Shown here piece after piece: positions 36,720 to 48,928 of a stretch of DNA of 64,000 bases. Location: assembly GCF_017591435.1 (NCBI RefSeq), contig NC_059276.1, positions 5,023,776 to 5,087,775 of the forward strand, given 5' to 3'. Positions within the stretch are counted from its first letter, which is position 1; each line of letters starts with the position of its first letter. The DNA is from Portunus trituberculatus. Its lineage: Eukaryota > Arthropoda > Malacostraca > Decapoda > Portunidae. The notes beneath the pieces are model-generated. The model was not told the origin of the DNA and made no database searches. It saw nothing but the letters and a program-made list of their open reading frames with translations. Both the position numbers and the translations under genes were made by a program.

Positions 36720-38048
36720 TAATATAAAAGGCCCACTTGAGTGCTGGTAATGATGCAAGTCACCTGTCAGATATTTGTAAACACTTATCAAGTTTCACCT
36801 GTCATCCTTCTATATTGTTAAGACGTCTAAAGTGGGTATGACACTCGCCTATGATACACGGAACACGGACCATGGTTCTTGGTATGAAACCAGGAACATT
36901 ATCACACCCAAGCTGGCCATGTTCTTGCTATGCTAGACAAACATCCCACTAACCCACCAAGCCTAATCAAAACAAACCCAAACAAAACCATGCTGCTTAT
37001 ATCTCAACCTGTGCTTCGTTCTGGAATTGCACTTGCACTTCCTCTTATTGAGGAAAAGAAAGGAAGGGTAACTATACTAACTAGAGAGGAAATGAGACAT
37101 GTGTGACGGCAACTTTCAGAGTCTGGGATGGTTACCATGACCCCAAACTATCGACACTATATATATTTCATCTTTCTAGATTGATGAAATATCATTTAAA
37201 ATTCCAATATGAAAAATTTAGGCAAGTTCTTTTTAGTTTGAAGGATGGGGCTTTATTACATATCTTATGTTTATTTTTTCATTGGGATAGCATACGGGGA
37301 ACTGGAATGGATACGAAGCCATCCCAACTTTGCTCTGCTAATCTTGGAAAGTTCCAGCTATCTGGAGTGGATGTTCCTCGTTCGGCGTATCATAGGCCAG
37401 TGTGATACCCCCTTGAGTCAATTTGTAACTTGAACCTTGCCTGTGTCATCAGCCAGTAATGCTGCTCTGAGTCATGGAAGCAAACTTGATCTATTGTGTT
37501 CCAGACAGTGGTTTCATTTGTATGCATAATTACAACAGGGCCCAAATGATATGGATTTTTTGTGGCTGATGCAGATTCTGATACTGAGTGATGAAAAAAT
37601 CTGGCAACTGATATATGAGCCAATAAAATTTTTATATTATTCAAAATAAATAAATAAATAGAGACCTGCTTTTAATGGCTTAAATATAGCAAACTGCTCA
37701 GTTCAGTGTGCTATGAATGATGTCGGGTCTTCAGTCCTCCTCACTTCACTCTGCTGGTTAAGTTACACAAGGACATCATGACACTATAGCAAAATACAAT
37801 GTTCCCTGAATTTCATTACTATAAGTATTAGTATTGGTGAACTTTTGACAGATTACAAATTATTTTTCTAATGGTTAGAATCAGCCAATTAAATTGGTTG
37901 GGCTCTTAATCATGATACTTTTCTGGCTGTGAGAAATGTAAGAGCTGGAATTAATTGACACATGACATAACCTGACTTAGGTCTCAAGATCTAAACATTG
38001 GTGTTATTTAAAAAACATCCATGTTATTCAATTGACTGTGCTATGCAA
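36720..38048. other. No gene seen
   Basis: Moderately AT-rich DNA. Two open frames near 37103-37644 show no recognisable family and lack splice context. A (TAAA)n patch is at 37648-37660. Confidence 0.5.
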
Positions 38049-38115
38049 ATAGTAATAATAATAATAAAACACTAATAATAATAATAATAATAATAGTAAT
38101 AACAATAATAATAGT
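38049..38115. repeat. (TAA)n microsatellite, imperfect
   Basis: Two groups of ATA/TAA units separated by 'aaacact'. Confidence 0.9.
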
Positions 38116-38359
38116 CTGCAAACTGGCTGCTGACATTGCCTCCTCTTCCTGACCCAGCCCTTGACCCTCATGCCATTACACTGCTTGGGGGAGCCTGACT
38201 GGTGACTAAACCTGGTATGTGAACTGGTGCGTATTACTGGGGCTACTGGTGCTCGTGTCACTGCCACCACCACTGCCCTGCTGGGGTGTGTCCTGCTTGG
38301 TGAGCCTAGCAGGGCGGAGGCAGCGGGACGTGTACTGGTGGGGTGCGTTACTGTCACGG

Positions 38360-38480
38360 GGATCAACACACCTCACACTGGGAAGCAGCGAGAGGCAGGC
38401 AAGCGGTCACCAATGGCACTAATGACAGCACACCTGGTGACCTTACTTCTCCGCGTCACGTGACGCACAAAAACAATGAC
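38360..38480 (-). promoter_or_regulatory. VTA1: Candidate VTA1 promoter with palindromic E-box (CLEAR type)
   Basis: GTCACGTGAC, a perfect 10-base palindrome, lies at 38455-38464. Eleven to twelve bases further on the minus strand comes a donor-like site, GGAGAA|GTAAGG (about 38445). This would make a short non-coding first exon spliced over about 3 kb to the acceptor just upstream of the VTA1 start codon. GTCACGTGAC is the consensus of TFEB/MITF-family CLEAR elements that control lysosomal genes in animals. Use by VTA1 here is inference. Confidence 0.35.
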
Positions 38481-39076
38481 ACTCGGTGAGCATGCAGTCT
38501 GGATTCAGGCTAGTGTGGCTGCACTATACTCACTACTACACCGTGAGTTGTACAGCAATGACAAGAGGAAATACCACACGATAACACACACACCCTGCTG
38601 GCTGTCAGTGTTGTGGGCCGAGTGGCTCGCTGCGCCGAGTGCCACACAGGAAATTAACAAAAAGGGATACGCCTACTTCACTAGCAAGCAATTGACATCT
38701 AAGCAAATGATTGATATGAATGCTAGATGATAACTAAATAAAACACTAACTTTCACTCAGAAAGCAAGAAATAATAGTACTTTGAGAAAAAAAAAACTGC
38801 CGAACAGGTATCTGAATGCTAATGTATGCAATGTATAATTCTAATATGTGTAAATTAGTATGAAATATGTTAATTACAAGCATATATTATTATCATTCCA
38901 GATAGAAATGCAGCAGAATGAAGGTTCGTGGTTCGGGGCCGTTGGAGTGTACAAGTGACGAGTGACGACCTCAAGACGGCGGGAATATTGAAAGTGTAAA
39001 TATTGCCTGGCCCGCTGGCTGGGTGAACAGTGCTGCTAAGTGCAGGGTAATTACCTTGTTTTACGGTAATTTGAGC

Positions 39077-39168
39077 ACATAACATAACATAACATGACAT
39101 AAATAATAGGATAACAAAGGGCCACCAGGGCCTATCTAGGTTATCCTGTATCGGTCGCACAGCGACCT
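39077..39168 (-). mobile_element. LINE 3' end, extremely 5'-truncated copy
   Basis: About 92 bp matching the 3' UTR of the LINE at 7670-9800 (plus copy at about 9715-9800): 'tgcgaccgatacaggataac', 'ggccctggtggccc', then a (TTATG)n tail. A typical dead-on-arrival retrotransposition product. Confidence 0.88.
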
Positions 39169-39737
39169 CGTCATCAGTACAATCAGCACAATCAGGGTAA
39201 CGTTATTTAATTTCAGGGTGAAATTATTTCAGCACCGTGTATATTATAAATAAATGATAATATTTCTAACATATACACACACATAAAAAATGATCTTTAA
39301 AAATAGATATTTAACAAACAGTAATTTCAAAAGCAAACAAGATAATGTTAAAGGTAAATTTAAGGTAAAGTTCGCAATTCGACCTGGCAGCACTGCGTGA
39401 ATGTGGCAGCTCGAGGCGGCGTGTGGACTGCGCTGCCACAGAAGGTGGATAAGGCACCACCACTCGTCCACCATGGGCATGGAGGCAGTGTTACGTGTGA
39501 AAAGTGATGTCAGCAGTGTAAGGGAGAATGGAGTGCGTGGCTCGACGGCAGGATAGTGTTGTGCCATGAAGACCCTGCCACTCGCCTGAACCACGCCGGC
39601 AGTACACTCTACACATGGGCTGGGTGAGTCACCTATGAACTAGTTCGTTTTGCTGTGAGTGACCATTGAACTTACTTTGTCCTGTCTTGCTACACATCAT
39701 ATCTGTGCGTGCTATTGATAATTGGGCCTACATAGGT

Positions 39738-39740
<3 letters not shown>

Positions 39741-39831
<91 letters not shown>
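39741..39831. repeat. (AT)n microsatellite
   Basis: About 45 TA units. Confidence 0.97.
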
Positions 39832-39834
<3 letters not shown>

Positions 39835-39869
39835 CTGTCATTATACCGTGTAGGTGTGGCGTAGAGCAG

Positions 39870-41290
39870 TTGGTGGACTTCTAGGAGAAATTCTATCAGG
39901 GCCCGGCGTTTTGTTTACTCTAATATTACTGATCGCTTGCAAAATTTTGTTTTCTTCAAATGTGCACGTATTCAGAAAGATGTTATTACTTTGAATGTGA
40001 GGAGTCGGCTGTTGTTCTAAGTTAACTTCTGTGAACACGGTTGAGAAGTAGTTATTTAAGATATTTGCCATCATGGTATCGTTTTCAGTGTACTCGCCGT
40101 TTTGCATTTTTTAATGGGCCTATTTCTGATGGTAAGGTCTTTTTCTTTCTAATGTAGCTGAAAAATTCCTTGGGATTAGACTTACTGGAATTTGCAATGT
40201 GAAGCTCGAGGTTTTTCTTACTTCTCGTGATGAGTGCTTTGGTATTTCGGCGTAATCGGTCGTGTTCTATCTTATCACTGTTTATTTGAGTGAGCTTATA
40301 TTTCTGAAATGCGCGTTTCTTAGCAAGGAGGCTATTTTTTATTTCCGTATTCCACCACTTCGGTTTTGAGTTAACGATCGAGCGCCTATTTCGTAGTGGA
40401 ACAGATGCATCTACTGCTTTGTTAAGATTGGATGTAAATATTAGCCATGCTTCGTTAATACTTATGTTTCCCGAGAGCTCACTCCAATCGCTTTGCGCAA
40501 GAATGTTTCTAAGTTTTCTATAGTTGGCCCTTTGATAGTCAGTCTTTACTTTCCTTTATTATAGATTTATTTTCTTGAATACTGAAAGTAATCACCCGGT
40601 GGTCACTGCTACTGAACTCAGGTCCTACTTTTACATTTCCGACAATGTTTTCATTCGTAGTTAAGACAAGGTCTAAAATATTTTCTCCTCTTGTCGGCTG
40701 TTCTACTAATTGATAAAGGCTGCTTTCGAGCAAGTTCGCGTATAAACTGAGTCCTGTATGTGAGTTTAAAGGATCGCCCCATCTACGTATAGGAAGATTG
40801 AAGTCACCAAAGATTACGGTTTCGTTTTCGCAACAGATTTCAGCTATCTGTTCATAAAGTTGGTTGTCTACTGCCGTTGACTGACTTGGAGGTCTATAAA
40901 TAATACCAATTACGATTTTGCGGGACTGGAGGTTAAGCTGAATGAATGACGCATTTATATTAGCTATTTTCGTGGTGGATTTTGCAATTGGGTGAAGATT
41001 AGTTTTAACGTACAGGAGCACCCGCCTCCTCTCTTTCGTTTCTTTCACAACTGAATAAACTGTACCCGGCTATTGAAAATTCGGCCAAAGAGTCTCTGTT
41101 TACTGTATTTAATCCACGATTCCGTTACGCCGATAACATCATATTCCTCCATGCAAACGATTTCTTCAAGATCCTGAAATTTATTTCTGATACTGCGAGC
41201 ATTTACAAAGCAAAACTTGACAAAATTTTGAGTAGATGGGGCCGTGTCAGCATTAACATTACTATTTACGTTGTCCCTGGCCGTGCTATA
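39870..41290 (-). mobile_element. LINE endonuclease and pre-RT segment, 3'-truncated
   Basis: Minus strand from 41290 down. The apurinic-type endonuclease starts with FVNARSIRNKFQDLEE and VIGVTESWI (41200-41100), and continues with RRRVLLYVK, IGIIYRPPSQS, FGDFNLPIRRWGD (catalytic GDFN) and SSSDHRVITF (catalytic SDH, about 40590). Then comes a linker ending FFSYIRKKKTLPSEIGPL, LNNYFSTVFTE and the RT entry NKTPGPDRISP, where homology stops near 39875. At least three frameshifts (near 41050, 40540 and 40100) break it. The RT core and 3' end are missing, the opposite of normal 5' truncation, so a later deletion or rearrangement is likely. Jockey/CR1-like group. Confidence 0.9.
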
Positions 41291-41354
41291 TAGTTGGCTC
41301 CCGTTTTTTGCCAGGTGAGCAACAACAGCGTCGTGAAATAGACGGCCGAGCCGC

Positions 41355-41690
41355 GCCGATCCGAGGAGGAGGAGGAGGAGGAGGAGGAGGAGGAGGAAGG
41401 ACAGGAGCAAGAGGAGGGAAAGGAGGAATAGTTTGCTGTTTGATAAGTTTATTTCGCACAAGGCTGGCGTCACACTATACATACGAACAAAAACATAAGT
41501 TTACAGAACATTAGGAATGGGACAATAAGAACAAAAATAACAATAACAAGAACAAGAACAAAAACAAGTTGTTAGAACAGTAAAAAAAAAAAAAAAATAA
41601 ATAAGTAACAGAATAATAAATGAGAATTAATAAATAAAGAAATAAAAAAATAAAATATAGAAAAATAAATAAATGAGAAGGAGGAGGAGG
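41355..41690. repeat. (GGA)n, A-rich simple sequence
   Basis: (GAG)n at 41362-41398; A-rich '(aacaagaac)' and 'aataaataa' text at 41520-41690. Confidence 0.85.
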
Positions 41691-41882
41691 AGGTCAAGGT
41701 TTGCAATAGGCATTTGCGACTTGGAGGAACCTTGGCGCCCTTAACGTAGCATTCGATTAAAAATAGTCTATTACTGGACTCTCTTGCCCACCTCACAGGA
41801 GCCTCTTCATAATAGAAGGGCACAGGACACCAAATAGTCAGTAGTTGTAGTAGTAGTAGTAGTAGAGGTAATAGTAGAAGTA

Positions 41883-41883
<1 letters not shown>

Positions 41884-41938
<55 letters not shown>
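41884..41938. repeat. (AC)n microsatellite
   Basis: About 27 AC units, preceded by (AGT)n at 41845-41880. No SINE or LINE end is attached here. Confidence 0.97.
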
Positions 41939-41941
<3 letters not shown>

Positions 41942-42289
41942 TCCACCACTTGCCGCTCACCTATGCACATATCAGCCCAGTAGTGTTTGTTATACTTTGA
42001 AACGATGATAAGAACTATTGGTATTGACGAGGAGCTAGGGTGTTACTTTGATGACGTCACCTATATATAAACACTTTTCACACCGTTACTTCATTACTAC
42101 CGGTGTAAAGTTGACCCATTCTGATCTTACAGGAATAAAAACACTTAACTGCGTTCATCTTCATCAGTTATGTCTCATTCTAAGATGATAAAACAATAAT
42201 TGAGACAAGGTGGCGGTTAGTCTCACCCCCGATCTCTCCCCCGCTATCCCGCTCGTCCGCTTGTTCAAACACTTTTTCCAATCTTTTCC

Positions 42290-43160
42290 TAAGTCCATTA
42301 TTTGGTGTCTGTACTACGATTTTTGGGTTTATATAAATATTTCGTTGCTTTTGAAGTATTTTTCGCGCCTCTGTTCGGTAAATATATGGTGTTTTATGGT
42401 GTATGAGCAGCGAAAACGGTCAAAATTTACGCTTCGCCATTTGGAACATTTTTATTTCAAGCTACAGTTGGGCCTTTATGATATCAACGAATCGCCTATG
42501 CTATTTTGAATATGTCGCTGAAATGGTATTTAGTTCTGTTAAATGTAGATTTTATAACATTTTCTTTTATTTGTTCACGTTTTTAGTTCACGGTTCAGCT
42601 GGTCCTAGAATTCCTTAAAAGAGAGCGCAGACTCTGTAAAGGGTGTTAGAATACTCACCAAGTGAAAATGGCAAGACTTTACTAGAGTTTATAACATGTT
42701 TAGATTTCAATGTTTTTTTTTTTTTTTTTTTTTTACATTTATATTTTTCATGCATTCACTTTTCGTTCTAGGTAACTGATGGATGCCTAAGGAGATAGTT
42801 CATATCGTCTAGTATTTCTCTATATACATATGAAGTCGAAATGGATGGAGGTTTTGGTAGTTTTAGAAGTGAAAATGTTTTTATACTTTTACCATATCTA
42901 ATTTACACATGTTTTCAATGCTATTTGTGCTGGATATGTTTTAGTATCGTAGATATTAGTTTAAGTAATTATCAAGTCAAAAAAATGTCAAGCATTCAGG
43001 TCAGGCTTAATATTTTCTACAAGTCGATTTTGAAATGAGTTTCGTTACGTACGTAAAATCACCAACGGTCACCAGCCTGCCTCGCCGCCTGCCTGCTCAC
43101 GGTATGACGTCATAAAGTGGGCGAGGCCGGCTCAATTGCTAACTTACTGCTGTTTAGCTA
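42290..43160 (+). repeat. Dispersed non-coding repeat, copy 2 (TGACGTCA-associated family)
   Basis: Aligns along its length with 1-700. Landmarks: 'gcctctgttcggtaaata', 'ccttaaaagagagcgcagac', 'gttagaatactcaccaagtg', 'aagtcgaaatgg', 'tatcaagtcaaaaaaatg'. TGACGTCA occurs upstream (42052-42059, followed by a TATATATAA run at 42062) and near the end (43105-43112). Shared indels and lack of shared frames argue for a non-coding unit. Confidence 0.6.
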
Positions 43161-44440
43161 ATATTTGATACGCTATGCATTGTTTTCCTGCTACTGGTGT
43201 AACTAAATGGAGCCACATGCTTTGCTATTGGATGTTCAGATACAACTGTCATTGGCAGATTTTAGCTTGATGAAAATTTAAGTGAGGCAGAACCGTGGTG
43301 GTGGTGACGGTCTTCACCACTCACTTGATCGTCCTTGTTGTGGCGACACTGATTATCACAAGGGACAATATAATCCAAGACACCGTCTATCACAAGACAA
43401 TGTGTAAACTACTCTAGCTGGACAAGAATTGTGTGGGTTAGGTCACTTACCAATATAACAATGTTGTTGGCAGTCATAAGTAGCAGCTCCTGGCCCTACC
43501 AACTAGACACCAAGCGTGCACCAGCACACACACAGGCAGCCGCTGCCTGTTTCACTGTCCTGATCAACGTAAAACCATGTTAAGAAATAATCCACCAGCC
43601 ACACACCACCACCCACCGTCACTCTGTCTCAAACTGGCGCCCCCGTCTCTTACTCCCTCCTGACGCCTCAGTCCAGTTGCGCGCGCCGGACGAGGCAGGG
43701 CAACCCATAATACACTCGTTCACCTTTTAATAACATCGTACTATACATTAAAACAAAATTGAATGTAGCAAGGCATAAATATGTCAAACTAAATTATAAA
43801 TGAATACCTTTATACCTGTCATTGTATCCACTTGTATGTATAAAAAAAATATTACGTAGAAGGAAGAGAGAGAAGCGGTGCAGAGAGGAAGTAATAGGAG
43901 AAATACGTTAAAGGTTAAACAATGGAGGCGGTGGAGGAGGAACAGAAGGAAGAGAAGGGACTTGTGGGAGAGAAGAAGGAGAGAGACAATTGGAAGAAAT
44001 AATTTCCCAGAAACAATACGAATATAATTAATAATATCATTATAATAATCATATAATTTAACCTGCGCATTATTACTTAGCAACAATATCATTACAGAAG
44101 AGAAAGAACTAAACACAAATATTGGAAACCAATCAGTATATGCCATTTGTCAAGTGGTTTAAAGTCACCATGATACCCTGGTTCTAGGTGGTTACACTCA
44201 AGATGAGCTTCAGGGGTGATATGGGCCTTAATATGGGTACCACTAAAAATAAAATTGCCTGCGCCACTAATAGGCGGAAGCTGAACAGCGCTTCCCATAC
44301 ACTCTTCAAGTGTGCCTACAGGCGCTATAGACCTTAACGTTAAAAAAAAAAAAAAAAAATGAAATAGAGGATAAAAACTTGTGTTCTCAACTATCCTATC
44401 ATCTAACTGCCTGCCTTCAGCGCTGATCAGAAGCTGTCTA
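43161..44440. other. No gene seen
   Basis: Includes a GC-rich patch (43620-43700) that could be regulatory. Nothing else was recognised. Confidence 0.45.
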
Positions 44441-44457
44441 GTTGATGTCTAACCGTA

Positions 44458-44458
44458 A

Positions 44459-44534
<76 letters not shown>
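44458..44534. repeat. (TG)n microsatellite, SINE tail
   Basis: About 38 TG units. As (AC)n on the minus strand it forms the 3' tail of the SINE at 44535-44816. Confidence 0.97.
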
Positions 44535-44537
<3 letters not shown>

Positions 44538-44816
44538 TCACCAGGGTCGTCAGCTGGTTACCCAGCCAGTCTTCCCCATTACGGAAGGAGCTCAGAGCTC
44601 ATAGACCGATCTTCGGGTAGGACTGAGACCACAACACACTTCACACATCAGGAAAGCGAGGCCACAGCCCCTCGAGTTACATCCCGTACCTATTTACTGC
44701 TAGGTGAACAGGGGCTACACATTAAGAGGCTTGTCCATGTGCCTCGCCGCTTCCCGGAACTCAACCCGGACCCTCTCGGTTGTGAGCCGAGCGTGCTAAC
44801 CACTACACTACGTGGT
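44535..44816 (-). mobile_element. SINE family A, full length
   Basis: On the minus strand: tRNA-like head with A box (GTAGTGTAGTGGTTAGCACG) and B box near 44765, then the body, then GGTGAATT and (AC)n. The head resembles tRNA-Val: anticodon stem-loop with CTCACAA loop (CAC). The 5' side touches (AC)n-like sequence and then the LINE 3' end at 44825. Confidence 0.9.
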
Positions 44817-44824
44817 GTGTGTGA

Positions 44825-45700
44825 GTGTATTTACCTAGTTGTATTTACCTAGTTGTAGTTTTACAGGGCCTGGGCTTTATGCTCGTGTGGCCCCGTCTCC
44901 ATATCTGCACTTATCCAATTCTCTTTAAAACTATGCACACTCGTTGCTGACACCACTTCCTCACTCAAACTGTTCCAAGTCTTAACACATCTTTGCGGGA
45001 AACTATATTTTTTAACATCTCTCAGACATCTTCCTTTCCTCAGTTTCTTACTATGCGATCTTGTGCTTCTAATGTCATATTCTTTCAGGATTAGTTTCTC
45101 ATTATCCACTTGATCCATTCCGTTAATCAATTTATAAACTCTCTCTCTCTTTTCTGTTCCAGGGTTGGTAGATCCATAGCTTATAGTCTCTCCTCATATG
45201 TCATCCCTTTAAATTCTGGAACCGTTTTTGTAGCCATTTTTTGTAGTCTCTCCAACTTCCTTATGTGTTTCTTTTTATGAGGGCTCCACACAACTGCATA
45301 TTCCAATCTAGGTCTTATTTTAGTACTTATCAATTTCTTCATCATTTCCTTGTCCATATAGTGAAATGCTAATCCAATATTCCTTAGCAAATTATATTTC
45401 TCTCTGAAAATTCTATCAATATGGCTTACTGGTTGATTGTTTTCTTCCATCGTCACTTCCAAGTCATTTTCCTTTTTACTTTTTCTAGTTCTACTCCATC
45501 TCCCATCTTATAGATTCTCACTGGTCGTCTTTCACTTTTTCCCATTTCCATGACATGGCTTTTGTCCACATTGAATTCCATCTCCCATTTTTACTCCATT
45601 TCCAGATCTTGTTTAAGTCTTCCTGCAGTATTTCACAATCCTCTTTTTGTTTAATGACTCTGCACAGTTTCGCATCGTCCGCAAACAAATTTATGTAGCT
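44825..45700 (-). mobile_element. 5'-truncated LINE, C-terminal ORF2 with (AC)n tail
   Basis: Starts (minus strand, 45700) at the second catalytic RT loop FADDAKLCRVIKQKEDC, then the thumb region, IRPRLEYAVVWSPHKKKHIRKLERLQKMATK (about 45310), and the C-terminal segment LKEYDIRSTRSHSKKL, FPQRCVKTWNSLSEEVVSATSVHSFK. Two or more frameshifts. The 3' tail has ACAACTAGGTAAATA twice, then ACACTCACAC. (TG)n or SINE sequence lies at both boundaries. It is the best example of the (AC)n-tailed LINE in the window. Confidence 0.9.
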
Positions 45701-45726
45701 GTGTGTGTGTGTTTGTGTGTGTCTGT

Positions 45727-46019
45727 GTCATTCACCTCACCTCACTTCGGTTGCCTGCTGGTCACCCAGCCAGTCTTCCCCATTACGGAGCGAGCTCAGA
45801 CCTCATTGACCGATCTTCGGGTAGGACTGAGACCACATCACACACAATACACAACGGGAAAGCGAGGCCACAACTCCTCGAGTTACATCCCGTACCTATT
45901 TACTGCTAGGTGAATAGGGGCCACACATTAAGAGGCTTGACCATTTACCTCGCCGCTTACCGGGACTCGAACCCGGCCCTCTCGATTGTGAGTCGAGCGT
46001 GCTAACCACTACACTACGC

Positions 46020-46020
<1 letters not shown>
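45727..46020 (-). mobile_element. SINE family A, full length
   Basis: Minus strand: head CCGCGTAGTGTAGTGGTTAG at 46019, B box near 45970 (GGTTCGAGTCC), body, and 3' end GGTGAATGACACAGACACAC. The anticodon-like loop reads CTCACAA. It lies in (TG)n on both sides. Confidence 0.9.
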
Positions 46021-46078
<58 letters not shown>

Positions 46079-46222
46079 CTTTGTCTGTGTCTGTGTGTGT
46101 GTGTGTCTGTGTCTGTGTCTGTGTCTGTGTCTGTGTCTGTGTGTGTGTGTGTCTGTGTCTGTGTCTGTGTCTGTGTCTGTGTCTGTGTGTGTGTGTGTGT
46201 GTCTGTGTCTGTGTCTGTGTCT

Positions 46223-46296
<74 letters not shown>
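46021..46296. repeat. Compound (TG)n/(TCTGTG)n satellite
   Basis: Alternating (TG)n and (TGTCTG)n blocks between two minus-strand SINEs. The hexamer arose from T-to-C changes in the dinucleotide run. Confidence 0.95.
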
Positions 46297-46301
<5 letters not shown>

Positions 46302-46555
46302 TCACTGTTTGATCTGCTGCAGTCTCTGACGAGACAGCCAGACGTTACCCTACGGAACGAGCTCAGAGCTCATTATTTCCGATCTTGGGATAGGTCTGAG
46401 ACCAGGCACACACCACACACCGGGACAACAAGGTCACAACTCCTCGATTTACATCCCGTACCTACTCACTGCTAGGTGAACAGGGGCTACACGTGAAAGG
46501 AGACACACCCAAATATCTCCACCTGGCCGGGGAATCGAACCCCGGTCCTCTGGCT
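46297..46555 (-). mobile_element. SINE family B, 5'-shortened head
   Basis: Minus strand: head begins at the B-box half (GGGGTTCGATTCC near 46535), then the family B segment 'atatttgggtgtgtctcc', the shared body and GTGAATT before (AC)n. The first half of the tRNA-like head is missing compared with 18316-18600. Confidence 0.88.
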
Positions 46556-46833
46556 TGTGTGTGTGTGTGTCTGTGTCTGTGTGTCTGTGTCTGTGTCTGT
46601 GTGTGTGTGTGTGTCTGTGTGTCTGTGTCTGTGTCTGTGTCTGTGTGTGTGTCTGTGTCTGTGTCTCTGTCTGTGTCTGTGTCTGTGTCTCTGTCTGTGT
46701 CTGTGTCTGTGTCTGTGTCTGTGTCTGTGTGTGTGTCTGTGTCTGTGTCTGTGTCTGTGTCTGTGGCTATGTCTGTGTCTGTGTCTGTGTGTGTGTCTGT
46801 GTGTGTGTCTGTGTCTGTGTCTGTGTCTGTGTT

Positions 46834-46895
<62 letters not shown>
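46556..46895. repeat. (TCTGTG)n and (CT)n satellite
   Basis: Hexamer-type repeat to about 46835, then (CT)n at 46836-46894. Long open frames in all phases are artefacts. Confidence 0.95.
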
Positions 46896-46898
<3 letters not shown>

Positions 46899-47049
46899 GC
46901 AGGGCGCCACAGGCGGCACTTTTTTGGTGTGACACTTTTGGTCCGCACAATTGTCAGTTTTGCGTCATTAGGTCTGTGCGTGCTGTTGATAATTAGGCCC
47001 AGGCATATTCTTGACACACACAGAACTAGATGCATCTTTGTTAAAAATG

Positions 47050-47836
<787 letters not shown>

Positions 47837-47896
<60 letters not shown>

Positions 47897-48008
47897 ACAT
47901 CGCTTGGATTTGTGTTCAACTTTTGTTCGTCTTTTTTAAATTTGTTTCCTGTTTCGTGTTATCATTTTCTTTTTTCCTTTTTTCTCTCCCTAGTTTTTTC
48001 TTTCTTCT

Positions 48009-48074
<66 letters not shown>

Positions 48075-48075
48075 G
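47837..48075. repeat. (TG)n and (CAT)n microsatellites
   Basis: (TG)n at 47839-47894 and (ATC)n at 48010-48074, with a pyrimidine-rich link. Confidence 0.95.
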
Positions 48076-48613
48076 TCATCTTCGTCCAGCTTCACGTCCT
48101 TACCTTCCCAGCGTGGTCGGGCATCTGAGTCTCCTGTGGCTGTGGTCGTGGACAATCTCTTTGGTGTTTATTCTTCCCCCTGTGACGTCCTCTACACACG
48201 TCTCTAGGCCTTCTTTGATCTTACAAGTCTCCCTTCAACCATCCCTAATCAATGCTTATCTCAGCCCTCCTCCCTCCTGACGCGGCGGCACTACCTCACC
48301 TCAGTTACTCCCCATCACATTCATCGCGTTCTCCTCCCCACTTCTCGTTATCTTCTCGTCAGACACTCAGAAGACTCTTGCATCTCAATGTCTTACAATA
48401 ATTTTTGTGTGATGGTCCTCTCTATCATGATGGTCTGGTCACATCCCAGTCTTGCCCAGCGTTTCTGGCTCCCACGCGCAGTGAATGTTCTCTCTGCTTG
48501 GAATCTTTTCGTTGACCAGCGAGTCTGTCCTATTTTTTTTCACACAACTGTCATCACTCTCACTGCAGCTTCTGGTTCAGTTTCACAAGACAATATGTCT
48601 CCCAGATAGCTGG

Positions 48614-48928
48614 CTAACAGACCTGATCCAGTGTTTGCAGACTTCCTCCACCTCCACACACCCTCAGTATCCCCTCTTGCTCCCATTGTTTCTGAGCCCC
48701 GACCCCCTCCCCGCTGTCACACGCCAGGCAGCCGTGCTTCTCCCCTGCTTGGCTCCCATTCATCAACCCTGAACATCTCTCGTGGCTCTGCTCCCCACAT
48801 CCAACAGAGTTAGCGTCCACACCTCGGCCACACACACTACATGGGTATCCTCTGTCGCTTCTTTCGTCTCTATCACAAGGGTTGGGAAAAGCCAAGCAAT
48901 ATAATTTTGCAATAACCCGCGGCCTCAC
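48614..48928 (-). pseudogene. Possible Cys-rich LINE ORF remnant
   Basis: The minus-strand frame contains YPCSVCGRGVDANSVGC followed by SHERCSGL and a later CLAC, spacing like the zinc-binding segment (CxxC..C..HxxC..CxxC) found in ORFs of some non-LTR elements. No reverse transcriptase or endonuclease is attached and the rest of the frame is unremarkable, so the call rests on the cysteine pattern alone. Confidence 0.35.

Noticed and set aside
38028..38463. Coding exons upstream of VTA1
   Set aside because: The frames overlap on both strands, have no conserved motif and coincide with GC-richer promoter-like sequence.
48385..48815. Coding frames on the plus strand
   Set aside because: No family resemblance, no splice signals around them and pyrimidine-biased composition.
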